7,435 nucleotides of DNA from Stagnihabitans sp043738565 (GTDB lineage Bacteria; Pseudomonadota; Alphaproteobacteria; Rhodobacterales; Rhodobacteraceae). Below are positions 1 to 6,394 of this stretch, piece after piece. The notes under the pieces are model-generated. The model was given only the letters and a program-made list of their open reading frames with translations, was not told the origin of the DNA and did not search any database. Within the stretch, counting starts at the first letter, position 1; each line of letters starts with the position of its first letter. The stretch covers positions 1 to 7,435 of the forward strand of contig JAYUGA010000011.1 of the NCBI GenBank assembly GCA_043738565.1, written 5' to 3'. Both the position numbers and the translations under genes were made by a program.

Positions 1-248
1 TGGGGGCCTTCATCAACCCGTTCAACCCGGGTCTGTGGGCGGCGTCGCCGGCGGCGGCCGGGGGCAATCTGGCGGCCCTGTCGCAACTGGACGGGCTTGT
101 CAACCAGCAGGCGGCGATGGTGTCCTATCTGGACGACTTCAAGCTGATGATGGTGGTGACGCTGCTCGCCATTCCGCTGGCGTTCGTGCTGCGAAAGCCG
201 AGTGCCGTGGCAGCTGCGCCGTCAGCACTTATGGCGCACGCGGATTGA
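1..248 (+). CDS. DHA2/EmrB-type MFS drug-efflux permease, C-terminal part (5' truncated)
   Basis: Only the last 81 codons are inside the window; the reading frame enters at base 3 and stops at TGA 246-248. The visible tail has an NQQAAMVSYLDDFKLMM stretch, then a hydrophobic segment (VVTLLAIPLAFVL) and a short basic and Ala-rich cytoplasmic end (RKPSAVAAAP). This matches the pattern of the last periplasmic loop and final transmembrane helix of 14-helix DHA2 transporters such as EmrB, where a Q-A-x-M-x-x-Y-x-D-x-F run precedes the last helix. Members export drugs or other toxic compounds by proton antiport in the inner membrane, usually with an EmrA-like adaptor, which would lie outside the window. 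The substrate cannot be judged from the tail. The next gene on this strand starts 69 nt downstream, after a hairpin-containing intergenic element, so read-through is possible but not shown. Confidence 0.8.
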   Translation, partial: GAFINPFNPGLWAASPAAAGGNLAALSQLDGLVNQQAAMVSYLDDFKLMMVVTLLAIPLAFVLRKPSAVAAAPSALMAHAD

Positions 249-255
249 GAGCGCC

Positions 256-305
256 CGGGGGTTTCACCCCCCCGGACCCCCGTGGGATATTTGTGAGCAA
301 ATGAA
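256..305 (+). repeat. Intergenic hairpin plus GGGATATTTGTGAGCAA element (copy 1)
   Basis: Between the efflux pump stop and the ABC permease there is a C/G hairpin (GGGGG at 257-261, loop TTTCA, CCCCC at 267-271). A second C-run follows, then the AT-rich string GGGATATTTGTGAGCAA at 284-300. A related arrangement (hairpin then GGGAGTATTTGGCAA) follows the permease gene at 2913-2943. From memory, this layout recurs between genes in Rhodobacteraceae genomes. Its function is unknown; it may stabilise or terminate transcripts. The family assignment is inference. Confidence 0.5.
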
Positions 306-317
306 TTGGGTCCTGGT

Positions 318-2834
318 ATGAGCGCGATGGTTCTGGCGGCTCGTTTGGCGCGGCGGGAGTTGCGCGGGGGGTTAGGGCAGTTTCGGATATTTTTGCTGTG
401 TCTGGCGCTTGGGGTGGCGGCGATTGCCGGGGTCGGGATGCTGCGGTCAGCCATTGAGGCGGGGTTGCGCGGGCAGGGGGCGGTGTTGCTTGGGGGCGAT
501 GCCGAGATGAATTTCACCTACCGGTCGGCGACGGCGGCGGAGCGGGCTTGGATACAGGCCAACGCCGTGCGGGTGTCAGGGATCGTCGATTTCCGTTCGA
601 TGGTGGTGGTGGGTGAGGACCGCGCTTTGGCGCAGGTCAAGGCGGTGGATGATGCCTATCCGCTGATCGGTGCCCCGGTGCTGGATCGGGGGAGTTTGAC
701 GGATGCGCTGGCAGTTGTTGACGGGGTGCCGGGTTCGGTAATGGAGCAGACTCTGGTGGACCGGCTGGCGCTGAAGGTCGGCGACAAGTTCAAGCTGGGG
801 TTGCAGGAGTTCAGACTTGGCGCGGTCTTGCTGCGCGAAAGCGATAGCGCAGCCGGTGGGTTTTCGCTGGGGCCGCGGGTGATTGTGAAGACGGCGGGTC
901 TGGCGAAGTCGGGGCTGATCGCCCCGGGCACGATCTATGAGACGGATTATCGGCTGGTGCTGGCACCGGGTGCCGGTCTGGCGGCACTGCAAGCGGCTGC
1001 GGAGGCGCGGTTTCGGGATGCCGGGATGCGCTGGACCGACAGCCGCAATGCCGCGCCGGGGCTGGAGCGGTTTGTGGGCAGGATCGGGTCGTTTCTGATT
1101 CTGGTCGGGCTGGCGACGCTGGCGGTGGGCGGGGTCGGCGTGGCCTCGGCAGTGCGGGCCTATCTGGATGGCAAGACCGCGACGATTGCGACGTTCAAGG
1201 TTCTGGGAGCCGGGGGCGGCCTGGTGTTCCGCAGCTATCTGTTGCAGATCGGGGTGCTGGCTTTGGCGGGGGTGGCGTTGGGGTTGGTGCTGGGGGCGGG
1301 GGTGCTGTTGCTGGCGGCTCCGCTGATCGCGGCCGCGCTGCCGTTTCCGGCGGCGTTTGCGCTGTATCCGATGCCGCTGGCGGAGGCCGCATTTTACGGG
1401 GTGGTGACGGCGTTCCTGTTCACGCTGTGGCCGCTGAGCCAAGCGGTGCAGCAGCGGGCGGCGGCTTTGTATCGCGGGGCGCAGGGGCGGGTCTGGCCGC
1501 GCTGGCCGCATCTGCTGGCGATGCTGGGGTTGGCCGGGCTGCTGGTCGGTGGGGCGGTGCTGTTTTCGGGCACGGTGGGGCTGGCGCTGTGGACAACCGG
1601 CGGCGTGATTGCGGCGCTGGCGGTGCTGGCGCTGGCGGCTTTGGCGCTGCAATGGGCGGCGCGGCGGGTGGCACGCGGGCGCTGGCTGGGGGGAAGGGTG
1701 GCGTGGCGGCTGGCCCTGGCGGCGATTGGCGGGCCGCGGGCCGAGGCTGTGCCGGTCATTCTGGCGCTGGGCCTCGGGCTGTCGGTGCTGGCGACGGTGG
1801 GGCAGATTGACAGCAACCTGCGCGCGGCGATTGAGCGGGATTTGCCGGACAAAGCGCCATCGTTCTTTTTCATCGACCTGCAGGATGATGAATTGCCGGG
1901 CTATCTGGCGCGGCTGAACGCTGACCCCGCCGTCAGCAAGGTGGAAACCGCGCCGATGCTGCGCGGGGTGATCACCCGGATCAACGGCCGCCCGGCGCGC
2001 GAGGTGGTGGGCGATCACTGGGTGGTGACGGGGGATCGCGGTGTCACGTTTTCCGACGCGCCGCCCGAAAACACCACGGTGACTGCGGGGGCGTGGTGGC
2101 CCAGGGGGTATACTGGCCCGGCGCAGGTGAGTTTTGCCGAGGAAGAGGCGCGCGAGATGGGGCTGCCGCTCGGGACGCAGTTGACCATCAACATTCTGGG
2201 GCGGGATATTGAAGCCACGATCACCTCGTTCCGCCGGGTGGATTTTTCCCATGCCGGGATGGGGTTCGTGATGGCGATTGATCCGGCGGCGGTGAAGGGG
2301 GCGCCGCATACCTCGATCTCGACGGTTTATGCCGCGCCGGAAGCCGAGGCGGCGATCTTGCGCGATCTGTCGCAGAAATATCCCAACATCACGGCGATTG
2401 CGGTGAAAGAGGCGATTGGCCGGGTGGCCGAGGCGTTGTCGGCGATTGCGACCGCGACGGCTTGGGCGGCGGCGGCGACTTTGGTCACCGGGTTTGTCGT
2501 CCTGATCGGGGCGGCGGCGGCGGGCGAGCGCGGGCGGATCTATGAGGCGGCGCTGCTCAAGGTTTTGGGGGCGTCGCGACGGCGGATATTGTTCAGCTTT
2601 GCCTTGCGGGCGGCACTGATGGGGGCGGCGGCGGGGCTGGTGGCTTTGCTGGCCGGGGCGGTGGCGGGCTGGGCGGTGATGCGGTTCGTGATGCAGACTT
2701 CGTATCAATTCGATTGGGTTTCGGCCTTGGCGATTGTGGCGGGCGGGGTGCTGACGACTTTGCTGGCGGGGCTGGTGTTTGCGTGGCGGCCGCTGGCGGC
2801 GCGGCCTGCGCAGGTTTTGCGGGGGGCGGAGTAG
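318..2834 (+). CDS. YbbP-like FtsX-fold ABC transporter permease
   Basis: An 838-aa inner-membrane protein when started at ATG 318. It has the layout of the YbbP family of duplicated FtsX/MacB-fold permeases: an N-terminal helix (about residues 21-43); a large extracytoplasmic region containing VKAVDDAYPLIG, which closely resembles the E. coli YbbP string VKAVDDIYPMYG; a first FtsX domain (about 255-385); two central helices (about 397-450); another helix (about 475-497) with a second extracytoplasmic region; and a C-terminal FtsX domain (about 705-838) containing the LLKVLGASRRRI coupling motif. E. coli YbbP is of similar size (about 800 aa). Such permeases pair with a LolD/YbbA-type ATPase and work on the envelope; their substrates are poorly known. 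No ATPase gene is seen in the window. A TTG start at 306 in the same frame is possible, but ATG 318 fits family N-termini better. Neither start has a strong ribosome binding site. Confidence 0.88.
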   Translation: MSAMVLAARLARRELRGGLGQFRIFLLCLALGVAAIAGVGMLRSAIEAGLRGQGAVLLGGDAEMNFTYRSATAAERAWIQANAVRVSGIVDFRSMVVVGEDRALAQVKAVDDAYPLIGAPVLDRGSLTDALAVVDGVPGSVMEQTLVDRLALKVGDKFKLGLQEFRLGAVLLRESDSAAGGFSLGPRVIVKTAGLAKSGLIAPGTIYETDYRLVLAPGAGLAALQAAAEARFRDAGMRWTDSRNAAPGLERFVGRIGSFLILVGLATLAVGGVGVASAVRAYLDGKTATIATFKVLGAGGGLVFRSYLLQIGVLALAGVALGLVLGAGVLLLAAPLIAAALPFPAAFALYPMPLAEAAFYGVVTAFLFTLWPLSQAVQQRAAALYRGAQGRVWPRWPHLLAMLGLAGLLVGGAVLFSGTVGLALWTTGGVIAALAVLALAALALQWAARRVARGRWLGGRVAWRLALAAIGGPRAEAVPVILALGLGLSVLATVGQIDSNLRAAIERDLPDKAPSFFFIDLQDDELPGYLARLNADPAVSKVETAPMLRGVITRINGRPAREVVGDHWVVTGDRGVTFSDAPPENTTVTAGAWWPRGYTGPAQVSFAEEEAREMGLPLGTQLTINILGRDIEATITSFRRVDFSHAGMGFVMAIDPAAVKGAPHTSISTVYAAPEAEAAILRDLSQKYPNITAIAVKEAIGRVAEALSAIATATAWAAAATLVTGFVVLIGAAAAGERGRIYEAALLKVLGASRRRILFSFALRAALMGAAAGLVALLAGAVAGWAVMRFVMQTSYQFDWVSALAIVAGGVLTTLLAGLVFAWRPLAARPAQVLRGAE

Positions 2835-2867
2835 GGATTTTTTCGCTGGGGCGCGGCCAGGGGGGGC

Positions 2868-2892
2868 GAAAATTTTTCGTCGAAAAATTTTC
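2868..2892. repeat. AT-rich perfect palindrome after the permease gene
   Basis: GAAAATTTTTC (2868-2878) and its exact reverse complement (2882-2892) are separated by GTC, giving an 11-bp stem with a 3-nt loop. The 25-bp AT-rich island sits in otherwise GC-rich DNA, 33 bp after the permease stop, and is followed on the plus strand by TTTTG. It could act as a weak bidirectional terminator or a protein-binding palindrome; the stem is too AT-rich to be a classic intrinsic terminator. Confidence 0.55.
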
Positions 2893-2912
2893 TTTTGCGC
2901 AGTGTTCTTTTG

Positions 2913-2943
2913 CGCCGAAGCCTTCGGCGGGAGTATTTGGCAA
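2913..2943 (+). repeat. Intergenic hairpin plus GGGAGTATTTGGCAA element (copy 2)
   Basis: A 7-bp perfect stem, CGCCGAA (2913-2919) with TTCGGCG (2923-2929) and loop GCC, runs directly into GGGAGTATTTGGCAA (2929-2943). The core resembles that of the element at 284-300, in the same orientation. Both are intergenic and together they bracket the permease gene. The role is unknown; a Rhodobacteraceae-type intergenic repeat is my reading from memory. Confidence 0.5.
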
Positions 2944-2963
2944 GGGGCATGTCGTTTTGGGAC

Positions 2964-2993
2964 AGAAAAGCCCCGCCTTTTGAGGGGCGGGGC
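2964..2993 (-). terminator. Intrinsic terminator of the oxygenase/PanB-like operon
   Basis: Read on the minus strand, an 8-bp perfect GC stem (2993-2986 pairing with 2977-2970, GCCCCGCC/GGCGGGGC) with an 8-nt loop is followed at once by TTTT (2969-2966) and CTG. This is the classic rho-independent form. It lies 31 nt beyond the stop of the last minus-strand gene and marks the end of that operon. Confidence 0.8.
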
Positions 2994-3024
2994 AGGCGGT
3001 CGGCGCAGATGCCAACAGGGAGTG

Positions 3025-3831
3025 CTATTTGGTCTGGTGGTGGAGCCAGTCGCGGAAAGCGGCGACCACGTCGGGTTGGCTGTCGACCATATATTGCGGG
3101 GCGGGGTACTGGCCCGAGTGCACATCATCCGCGAAAGCCTTCATCGCGGCGATGCGCTTTTCTTGCAGCCGGGCGTATTCGGCGTTGAAATCGGCGTAGA
3201 TCTTGGCGTGGCGCGGGATGTGGCCGGAGTTCTGGCCAAGGATATCATCCGAGAACAGGTATTGGGCGTGGCCAGCCGGACCGCCACCCATCGACAACAG
3301 GAACAGGCCGGTTTTCTCGGCGATGGCCTGGGTGATGCTGTGGGGGACCACCTCGATCTCGACCGCGAAGGCACCGGCATCTTCCAGGGCCACGCATTGG
3401 TCCCAGACCCGCTTGGCAGAGTCCAAGGTTTTGCCGACCGCCTTGAAGCCGCCGGTCCAGGTGGCTTTCGACGGGATCAGGCCGACATGGCCGCAGACCG
3501 GGATCGCGTGGGCGGCCAGTTCCCGCACGGTGCCGAGCGAGCCGGAGCAATAGACGCCATCAGCCCCGGCCTTGAACAGCGGCATCGCCCATTTCATGAA
3601 AGCGGCGGTGTCGCCGATTTCGTAGAAATTTTCGCCGGGGAAGGCAAAAGCGCCGGGGGCGACCTGCCGGAAGCGCGGGTCGTGGATCATCGCGGGCGGG
3701 ATCGAGAAAATCTCGACCCCGGCGGCCTGTGCGGCGGCGGCTTCGTCGATGGTTTCGACCCGCAGCATGGCATATTGGTGCTTGCCACGGTTGGCCAGCA
3801 GGTCGGCGACGGTTGGCGGGCGCAGGGTCAT
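3025..3831 (-). CDS. PanB-like (ketopantoate hydroxymethyltransferase superfamily) protein, divergent active site
   Basis: A 268-aa protein, the usual PanB length (E. coli PanB is 264 aa). The C-terminal half aligns readily: PVCGHVGL (111-118), GGFKAVGK (127-134), ALEDAGAFAVEIEVVP (148-163, with E160 at the place of the catalytic base E181 of E. coli PanB) and SGHIPRHAK (202-210). The N-terminal half is different. The family's VGDS motif with its metal-binding Asp is replaced by SIPPAM (43-48), and the KIEGG motif (Lys and Glu in the active site) is replaced by YCSGS (94-98). The second metal Asp is also not evident. It may therefore not make ketopantoate. Its ATG abuts the TAA of the ferredoxin gene with no gap, and its GAGG ribosome site lies inside that gene, so the two are co-translated. 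Annotation pipelines would probably call it panB; I infer a specialised carbon-carbon or one-carbon reaction in the operon's pathway. Confidence 0.85.
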   Translation of the reverse strand: MTLRPPTVADLLANRGKHQYAMLRVETIDEAAAAQAAGVEIFSIPPAMIHDPRFRQVAPGAFAFPGENFYEIGDTAAFMKWAMPLFKAGADGVYCSGSLGTVRELAAHAIPVCGHVGLIPSKATWTGGFKAVGKTLDSAKRVWDQCVALEDAGAFAVEIEVVPHSITQAIAEKTGLFLLSMGGGPAGHAQYLFSDDILGQNSGHIPRHAKIYADFNAEYARLQEKRIAAMKAFADDVHSGQYPAPQYMVDSQPDVVAAFRDWLHHQTK

Positions 3832-4143
3832 TTATACCTCGATGAAGACGCGGGTGCCTTCGACTTTGACGGGATAGGTTTTCAGGTTGATGCAGACGGG
3901 CGCACGTTTTGCCTCGCCGGTGCGGTAGTCGAACTGGCCGTTATGCTTGGGGCATTCGATGACGTAATCCATCACCAGCCCGTCGGCCAGATGCACCGCC
4001 TCATGGGTGCAGCGCCCGGCGGTGGCATAGAACTTGCCGTCGGGCGCGTGGTAGATGGCATAGGTTTCACCGGCATGGTCGAAGCGGATCAGATCCTCTT
4101 CGTCGATGTCATCTTTAGCGCAGGCGTCGATCCATTGCGGCAT
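3832..4143 (-). CDS. Rieske-type [2Fe-2S] ferredoxin, MocE-like
   Basis: A 103-aa soluble protein with one Rieske cluster motif: C45-T-H47, 16 residues, then C64-P-K-H67, followed by NGQFDYRTGEAKRAP, the usual segment after the second box. It has no catalytic domain, so it should carry electrons rather than oxidise a substrate. Small Rieske ferredoxins of this kind are named after MocE of the Sinorhizobium rhizopine (moc) genes, where MocE works with MocD and a reductase, MocF. Here the obvious partner is the membrane oxygenase encoded immediately upstream (9-nt gap, with an AGGA ribosome site overlapping that gene's stop). The PanB-like gene follows with zero spacing. No reductase gene is visible, so electrons must come from a reductase encoded elsewhere. 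The family is certain; the exact partner is inferred from position. Confidence 0.92.
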   Translation of the reverse strand: MPQWIDACAKDDIDEEDLIRFDHAGETYAIYHAPDGKFYATAGRCTHEAVHLADGLVMDYVIECPKHNGQFDYRTGEAKRAPVCINLKTYPVKVEGTRVFIEV

Positions 4144-4152
4144 GTTGTGGTC

Positions 4153-5226
4153 CTATTCGGCAGCGCCGAGGGCGGTGGCGTGGAAATCTTCGCGGTAGGG
4201 TTTCGCGGTGGCGGGCAGAGCGCGCGGCAGGAAGTAATCCTCGTTCGTCAACTGGCGGCGGATCGCAGGCCACATTTCCGCAAAACCGGCGGCAATGGAA
4301 GCGGTAGGCGCGGGCAGGTCGTCTTTGATCAAGGCGTGCAGGCGCGGCAGGGCATGGTAGGGCACCATCGGGAACATGTGATGTTCGATGTGATAATTCA
4401 TGTTCCAGTAGATGAAACGGCTGACCGGGTTCATGAGGACGGTGCGAGAATTCAGCCGGTGGTCGGTGACATTGTCGGCCAGCCCGCCGTGTTGCAGCAT
4501 GCCGGTCATGATGTGGTGCCAGGCACCGTACAGCCGGGGCAGGCCGATCACCATCAGCGGCAGGACCGAGTGCAGGGCCAGGGCCAGCAGGATGGTTGCG
4601 GCATAGATCAGCACCCAGATCCGGGCGACCCTGATCACCTTGGGATAGTCGGCGGGCAGGATATAGGTGGCCTCTTGCGGGTCGATCCTGCCGGACGCGT
4701 TCAAGAGCATGCGTTTCCAGCCAAGATAGCCGTCCACCAGCCCGAAGAAATTGGCGATGATCCGGGCGAATTCGGTCGGGCGCATGATGGCAATCTCGGG
4801 GTCGCGCCCGACGATATAGGTGTCGGTGTGGTGGCGGGCGTGGCTCCAGCGCCAGGAATACGGGTTCCGCACGATCATGAAGCAGGCGATCTGGTAGACT
4901 GCCTCGTTCATCCACGGCGTCTTGAAGGCGGTGCCGTGCTGGCATTCGTGCCAGCGACTGTCGGAAGCCGAGCCGTAGAGGACGCCGTAGGCCAGCCAGA
5001 GCGGCGCGGACCACAGCGAGGGCCAGAGGGCAATGCCAAGGGCGGCGAACAGGATCATCAGCCCGTAGTAGAGGATTGTGTCGCGGATGGCGGGCTGGTC
5101 GGAGCGCTGCATCAGGTCTTTCATCACGCGGCGCGGCACGTCGGTGTGATACCATTCGGCGGCGGCAAGGCCGGTGGCTACCGCGCGTTGGGCATCGGGG
5201 CCGAGCAGGCTGTAATCGCGGGTCAT
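4153..5226 (-). CDS. Membrane histidine-box diiron oxygenase / fatty-acid-desaturase-like protein, MocD-like
   Basis: A 357-aa integral membrane protein with the three histidine clusters of the desaturase/hydroxylase superfamily: H93-ECQ-H97, H129-AR-HH133 and H279-IE-HH283. An extra QHGG (His246) may complete the diiron site. Hydrophobic segments lie at about 50-85, 108-120 and 203-230. The enzyme should use O2 and electrons from the adjacent Rieske ferredoxin. The nearest described system I know is MocD of rhizopine catabolism, thought to remove the O-methyl group of 3-O-methyl-scyllo-inosamine; a lipid desaturase or alkane hydroxylase-type role is the alternative. The start at ATG 5226 has GGGGAA about 7 nt upstream. 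It is the first gene of a three-gene operon, and a candidate LacI operator lies 31-52 nt upstream of its start. Confidence 0.88.
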   Translation of the reverse strand: MTRDYSLLGPDAQRAVATGLAAAEWYHTDVPRRVMKDLMQRSDQPAIRDTILYYGLMILFAALGIALWPSLWSAPLWLAYGVLYGSASDSRWHECQHGTAFKTPWMNEAVYQIACFMIVRNPYSWRWSHARHHTDTYIVGRDPEIAIMRPTEFARIIANFFGLVDGYLGWKRMLLNASGRIDPQEATYILPADYPKVIRVARIWVLIYAATILLALALHSVLPLMVIGLPRLYGAWHHIMTGMLQHGGLADNVTDHRLNSRTVLMNPVSRFIYWNMNYHIEHHMFPMVPYHALPRLHALIKDDLPAPTASIAAGFAEMWPAIRRQLTNEDYFLPRALPATAKPYREDFHATALGAAE

Positions 5227-5256
5227 GGATGGCTTCCCCAGGCTGGTTCAAGGGTC

Positions 5257-5278
5257 AGAATAGAAGATTTGTTCCATA
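5257..5278. promoter_or_regulatory. Candidate LacI-type operator, copy 1 (divergent oxygenase operon / lacI region)
   Basis: This 22-bp element matches 6442-6463 at 20 of 22 positions (shared AGAATAGAA-N-AT-N-TGTTCCATA). Inside it, 5260-5277 is an imperfect 18-bp palindrome of the form AT-N-GAA-N6-TTC-N-AT. It lies 31 nt before the oxygenase start. On the minus strand it covers a possible -10 TATTCT, with a weak TTGCGC 18 nt upstream. Repression by the neighbouring LacI protein is inferred. Confidence 0.6.
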
Positions 5279-5304
5279 CGGCGCAATCATGGCGCTTTCA
5301 TTCT

Positions 5305-5321
5305 TCGTCAAAAATCGTCAA
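5305..5321. repeat. TCGTCAA doublet, 10-bp period
   Basis: TCGTCAA occurs at 5305-5311 and again at 5315-5321, exactly one helical turn apart, in the divergent intergenic region. On the minus strand each copy reads TTGACG, close to a -35 consensus, but no good -10 stands 16-18 nt downstream of either. It may be a second regulator's site or part of the promoter of the oxygenase operon; the function is unproven. Confidence 0.35.
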
Positions 5322-5347
5322 GGGTGCGGTGGAACCGGGAGGGTGCG

Positions 5348-6367
5348 ATGCGGCGACCGGGGATGGCGGAACTGGCGGCGGCGGCCGGTGTGTCGGTGGC
5401 GACGGTGGACCGGGCGCTGAACGGGCGGCAGCGGCTGAAGGACGAGACTTTGGCGCATATCATCGCGGTGGCAAGGGCCATCGGCCATCCGGCGGCTTTG
5501 CGGCTGGGCGGCGATGTGGCGCGGGTGAAGCTGCGCTTTGGCGTGGTGCTGCACAAGCAGGGGCAGGAGTTTTACCAGGCTTTTGCGCAGGAATTGCGCC
5601 GGGCGGTGGCGGCGGAGCGGCTGGTCGATGCCGAACTGGTGCTGGCGTTTTCGGCCTCGCAATCGCCGTCGGAAATGGCGGGGTTGCTGCGGTCCATGGC
5701 GGGGCGTTGTGACGTTCTGGCGGCGACGGCGGTCAATCATGCCGAGGTGACGGCGGCGGTGGCGGAACTTTCGGCGCAGGGGCTGGCGGTGTTCGCGCTG
5801 CTGTCGGATTTTGCGCCGGGGGTCAGGGCGGGGTATCTGGGCCTGGATAATTTGAAGGTCGGGCGCACGGCGGGGTGGTTGCTGGACAAGGTGGCGCGCG
5901 GGCCGGGGTCGCTGGCGATTTTTATCGGCGGCACGCGCTGGCATGGCCATGAGCTGCGGGATCAGGGGTTCCGCGCCTATTTGCGGGATCATGCGCCGGG
6001 TCTGGTGGTGCTGGAGACTTTGGTCAATCTGGAGACCCGGGCGCTGACCTATGAGGCGACGCTGGGGCTGATCGCGCGGCATCCTGATCTGCGCGGGATT
6101 TATGTGGCGGGCGGCGGGATGGAGGGGGCGATCGCAGCGGTGCGGGCGCACAAGGCCGAGGGACGGGTGGCGCTGGTGGTATCGGCGCTGACGCCGGAAT
6201 CGCGGCGAGGGCTGGTCGAGGGCCAGGTGACGATGGTGGTGGACACGCCGCTGGAAAAGCTGTGCCGGGATCTGACTGCGGTGCTGGCGCGGGTGGCGGT
6301 GCAGGGCCCGGGTGCGGCGGTGCAGCATTTCTTGCCGCCCGATCTGCATGTCGGCGAATCGGTTTGA
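5348..6367 (+). CDS. LacI-family transcriptional regulator (sugar/polyol responsive)
   Basis: A 339-aa protein when started at ATG 5348, which has GGGAGGG just upstream; an in-frame GTG at 5324 would add eight residues that lack family resemblance. Residues 6-31 form the LacI helix-turn-helix and hinge start (MAELAAAAGVSVATVDRALNGR split as helix-turn-helix, with ATVDRALN as the recognition helix). Residues from about 55 onward form the periplasmic-binding-protein-like effector domain, including SDFAPGVRAGYLGLDN and GRTAGWLLDKVA, a pattern seen in regulators that sense sugars or cyclitols. It sits between two arms of a probable catabolic regulon: divergent from the oxygenase operon and upstream of the TIM-barrel gene. 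Matching palindromic elements lie before both arms, so I infer that it represses both and is relieved by a pathway compound. Autoregulation through the 5257 site is possible. The family is certain; the effector is unknown. Confidence 0.9.
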   Translation: MRRPGMAELAAAAGVSVATVDRALNGRQRLKDETLAHIIAVARAIGHPAALRLGGDVARVKLRFGVVLHKQGQEFYQAFAQELRRAVAAERLVDAELVLAFSASQSPSEMAGLLRSMAGRCDVLAATAVNHAEVTAAVAELSAQGLAVFALLSDFAPGVRAGYLGLDNLKVGRTAGWLLDKVARGPGSLAIFIGGTRWHGHELRDQGFRAYLRDHAPGLVVLETLVNLETRALTYEATLGLIARHPDLRGIYVAGGGMEGAIAAVRAHKAEGRVALVVSALTPESRRGLVEGQVTMVVDTPLEKLCRDLTAVLARVAVQGPGAAVQHFLPPDLHVGESV

Positions 6368-6394
6368 GGTGGGATAGGGAGGCTGTGACGGCTC

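Noticed and set aside
576..3128. An 850-codon open frame on the minus strand opposite the ABC permease
   Set aside because: Its translation is Arg/Pro/Gln-rich with no domain pattern and it lies opposite a well-supported permease; it is a codon-bias shadow.
3025..3831. Calling this gene panB for pantothenate biosynthesis
   Set aside because: The fold signatures fit, but the metal and ketoacid motifs are missing, there is no panC beside it, and it is co-translated with a Rieske ferredoxin. I kept only a family-level name.
4115..5251. A 378-codon minus-strand frame overlapping the oxygenase gene
   Set aside because: It is the wrong frame of the oxygenase; the histidine boxes and membrane segments are only in the frame starting at 5226.
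5324..5347. GTG start at 5324 for the LacI regulator
   Set aside because: ATG 5348 has a GGGAGGG ribosome site close before it and gives a normal LacI N-terminus; the extra eight residues look like untranslated leader.
2779..5712. A 977-codon open frame on the plus strand running antisense across the PanB-like, ferredoxin and oxygenase genes
   Set aside because: It is the mirror of three genes with clear family motifs, has low-complexity Gly/Arg-rich composition and shows no recognisable domain. Long antisense frames are expected in GC-rich DNA.
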